NCBI GenBank assembly: GCA_016302985.1
Contig: JAEDMN010000174.1
Location: 1 to 7,079 of the forward strand
Length of the DNA: 7,079 bases
Source of the DNA: Kiritimatiellia bacterium
Lineage (GTDB): Bacteria; Verrucomicrobiota; Kiritimatiellia; RFP12; UBA1067
Reading direction: 5' to 3'
The notes under the pieces were generated by a model, which made no database searches, was not told the origin of the DNA, and saw only the letters and a list, made by a program, of their open reading frames with translations. The translations under genes and the position numbers were made by a program. Each line of letters starts with the position of its first letter. Within the stretch, counting starts at the first letter, position 1. Below are positions 6,260-7,079 of this stretch, one piece after another.

Positions 6260-6607
6260 TCAGCCGAGCGCAACCGGCTTCGCCTTCTGCGCGTCCCAGA
6301 TCTTCTCCAGGGCGTAGTAGGCGCGGGCCTCGGGGGAGAACACGTGGACGACGATGTCCACGTAGTCCACCACGATCCAGCCCGATTCGGGGTCGCCGCT
6401 CGTGCGGAACGCCTTGACGCCCGCCTCCTTCATCGCGCCCTCGATGCCGGAGACGAGGCCCTTCAGATGCGGCGCGGCGGTACCCGTCGCGACCACGAAG
6501 ACGTCGCAGAGACCGGAGATGCCGCGGACGTCGTACGTCCGGATATCAACGGCCTTCTTGTCCTCCAGAGCCTGGACGACGAGCTTAACCTGTTCTTCTA
6601 GCGTCAT
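6260..6607 (-). CDS. rsfS: ribosomal silencing factor RsfS
   Basis: A 115-residue cytoplasmic protein of the Iojap/DUF143 family. RsfS binds protein uL14 on the 50S subunit and prevents joining to 30S, lowering translation when nutrients are short. Family signatures seen: SGLCDVFVVATGTAAPHLKG (31-50), IEGAMKEAG, GWIVVDYVDIVVHVFSPEAR and YYALEKIWDA near the end. Length is normal (about 105-120 in the family). The ATG at 6607 lies 22 nt after the recA stop, with AAGG at 6621-6618 as a weak ribosome site 10 nt upstream. In many bacteria rsfS sits beside nadD or obgE; here it follows recA, and the pair shares a terminator. Confidence 0.95.
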   Translation of the reverse strand: MTLEEQVKLVVQALEDKKAVDIRTYDVRGISGLCDVFVVATGTAAPHLKGLVSGIEGAMKEAGVKAFRTSGDPESGWIVVDYVDIVVHVFSPEARAYYALEKIWDAQKAKPVALG

Positions 6608-6629
6608 TGAGTCTGTACCTTGGTCTTAC

Positions 6630-7079
6630 TTACTTCTTCTTGAGTCCCGGGATCACCGGCGCGACCTTGACCTTCTCGACGATCTCGTTCGCGATTTCCG
6701 GATGGTCCTTGAGGAACTGGATGGTGGCCATCGAGCCCTGGCCGAGCTGGTCGTTCCCGTAGGCGATCCAGCTGCCGCGCTTCTCGACCACGCCGCGGGC
6801 GAGCGCCGCGTCGAGGATGGAGCCCTCCCACGAGATGCCGCAGGTGTAGAGGATGTCGAACTCGGCCTCCGTGAACGGCGGCGCCACCTTGTTCTTCACG
6901 ACCTTCACGCGCGTGCGGTTGCCGATGACGGATCCCGCAGGATCCTTGATCGCGCCGATGCGCTGGACCTGGAGACGGCAACTCGCGTAGAACTTGAGCG
7001 CCTTGCCGCCGGGCGTCGTCTCGGGGTTGCCGAACATCACGCCGATCTTCTCGCGGACCTGGTTCGTGAAGATGCAGAG
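6630..7079 (-). CDS. recA: RecA recombinase, C-terminal part
   Basis: The frame is open from the window edge to a TAA at 6632-6630 and gives the last 149 residues; the start lies outside. RecA forms filaments on single-stranded DNA, carries out strand exchange and triggers LexA cleavage. The fragment begins LCIFTNQVREKIGVMFGNPE and covers DNA-binding loop L2 with GNPETTPGGKALKFYAS (residues 17-33), TRVKVVKNKVAPPF and the C-terminal domain with WIAYGNDQLGQG. It ends IVEKVKVAPVIPGLKKK. The E. coli protein continues for about 20 more residues rich in Asp and Glu; this one stops with three lysines. The N-terminal Walker motifs cannot be checked here. Identity is sure. Confidence 0.97.
   Translation of the reverse strand, partial: LCIFTNQVREKIGVMFGNPETTPGGKALKFYASCRLQVQRIGAIKDPAGSVIGNRTRVKVVKNKVAPPFTEAEFDILYTCGISWEGSILDAALARGVVEKRGSWIAYGNDQLGQGSMATIQFLKDHPEIANEIVEKVKVAPVIPGLKKK

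Overview
The window is GC-rich bacterial chromosomal DNA, almost entirely coding. It holds eight genes, two of them cut by the window edges. All the gene families are widespread in bacteria, so the host is hard to place. High GC, a RecA without the usual acidic tail, an LplT-like MFS/PlsC fusion and a Shine-Dalgarno-free gene behind a TATAATG box would suit a PVC-type or otherwise uncultured Gram-negative lineage (for example Kiritimatiellota or Lentisphaerota). That placement is a low-confidence guess.

Left part, plus strand (1-1908): the C-terminal end of an Rrf2-family regulator with three cluster-type cysteines, then aat (leucyl/phenylalanyl-tRNA-protein transferase, N-degron tagging), then rsgA (30S-assembly GTPase). 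A strong extended -10 box is buried in the aat stop codon and would give rsgA an almost leaderless transcript.

Middle part, minus strand (6185-1896): a tightly packed four-gene operon. Its order is a TetR/AcrR regulator with a CecR-like C-terminal half, an LplT-like MFS transporter fused to a PlsC-type acyltransferase, gpsA (glycerol-3-phosphate dehydrogenase), and a secreted alpha/beta hydrolase with a GHSLGG nucleophile elbow. The junctions are a 1-nt gap and then two 4-nt ATGA overlaps, each with a good Shine-Dalgarno sequence. A TTGACA promoter and a 14-bp inverted repeat precede the regulator. Taken together, the operon looks like a self-regulated membrane-phospholipid module: release or uptake of lysolipid, reacylation, and supply of the glycerol-3-phosphate backbone. 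That pathway reading is inference. The hydrolase gene converges on rsgA and the two coding regions overlap by 13 bp.

Right part, minus strand (7079-6199): the C-terminal part of recA, then rsfS (ribosomal silencing factor), closed by a GC-rich hairpin and U-tract terminator that separates this unit from the tetR promoter. No non-coding stretch exceeds 300 bases; the longest is the 135-base gap at 6125-6259, which holds the terminator, promoter and operator. I saw no tRNA, rRNA, CRISPR array, insertion sequence or phage gene.
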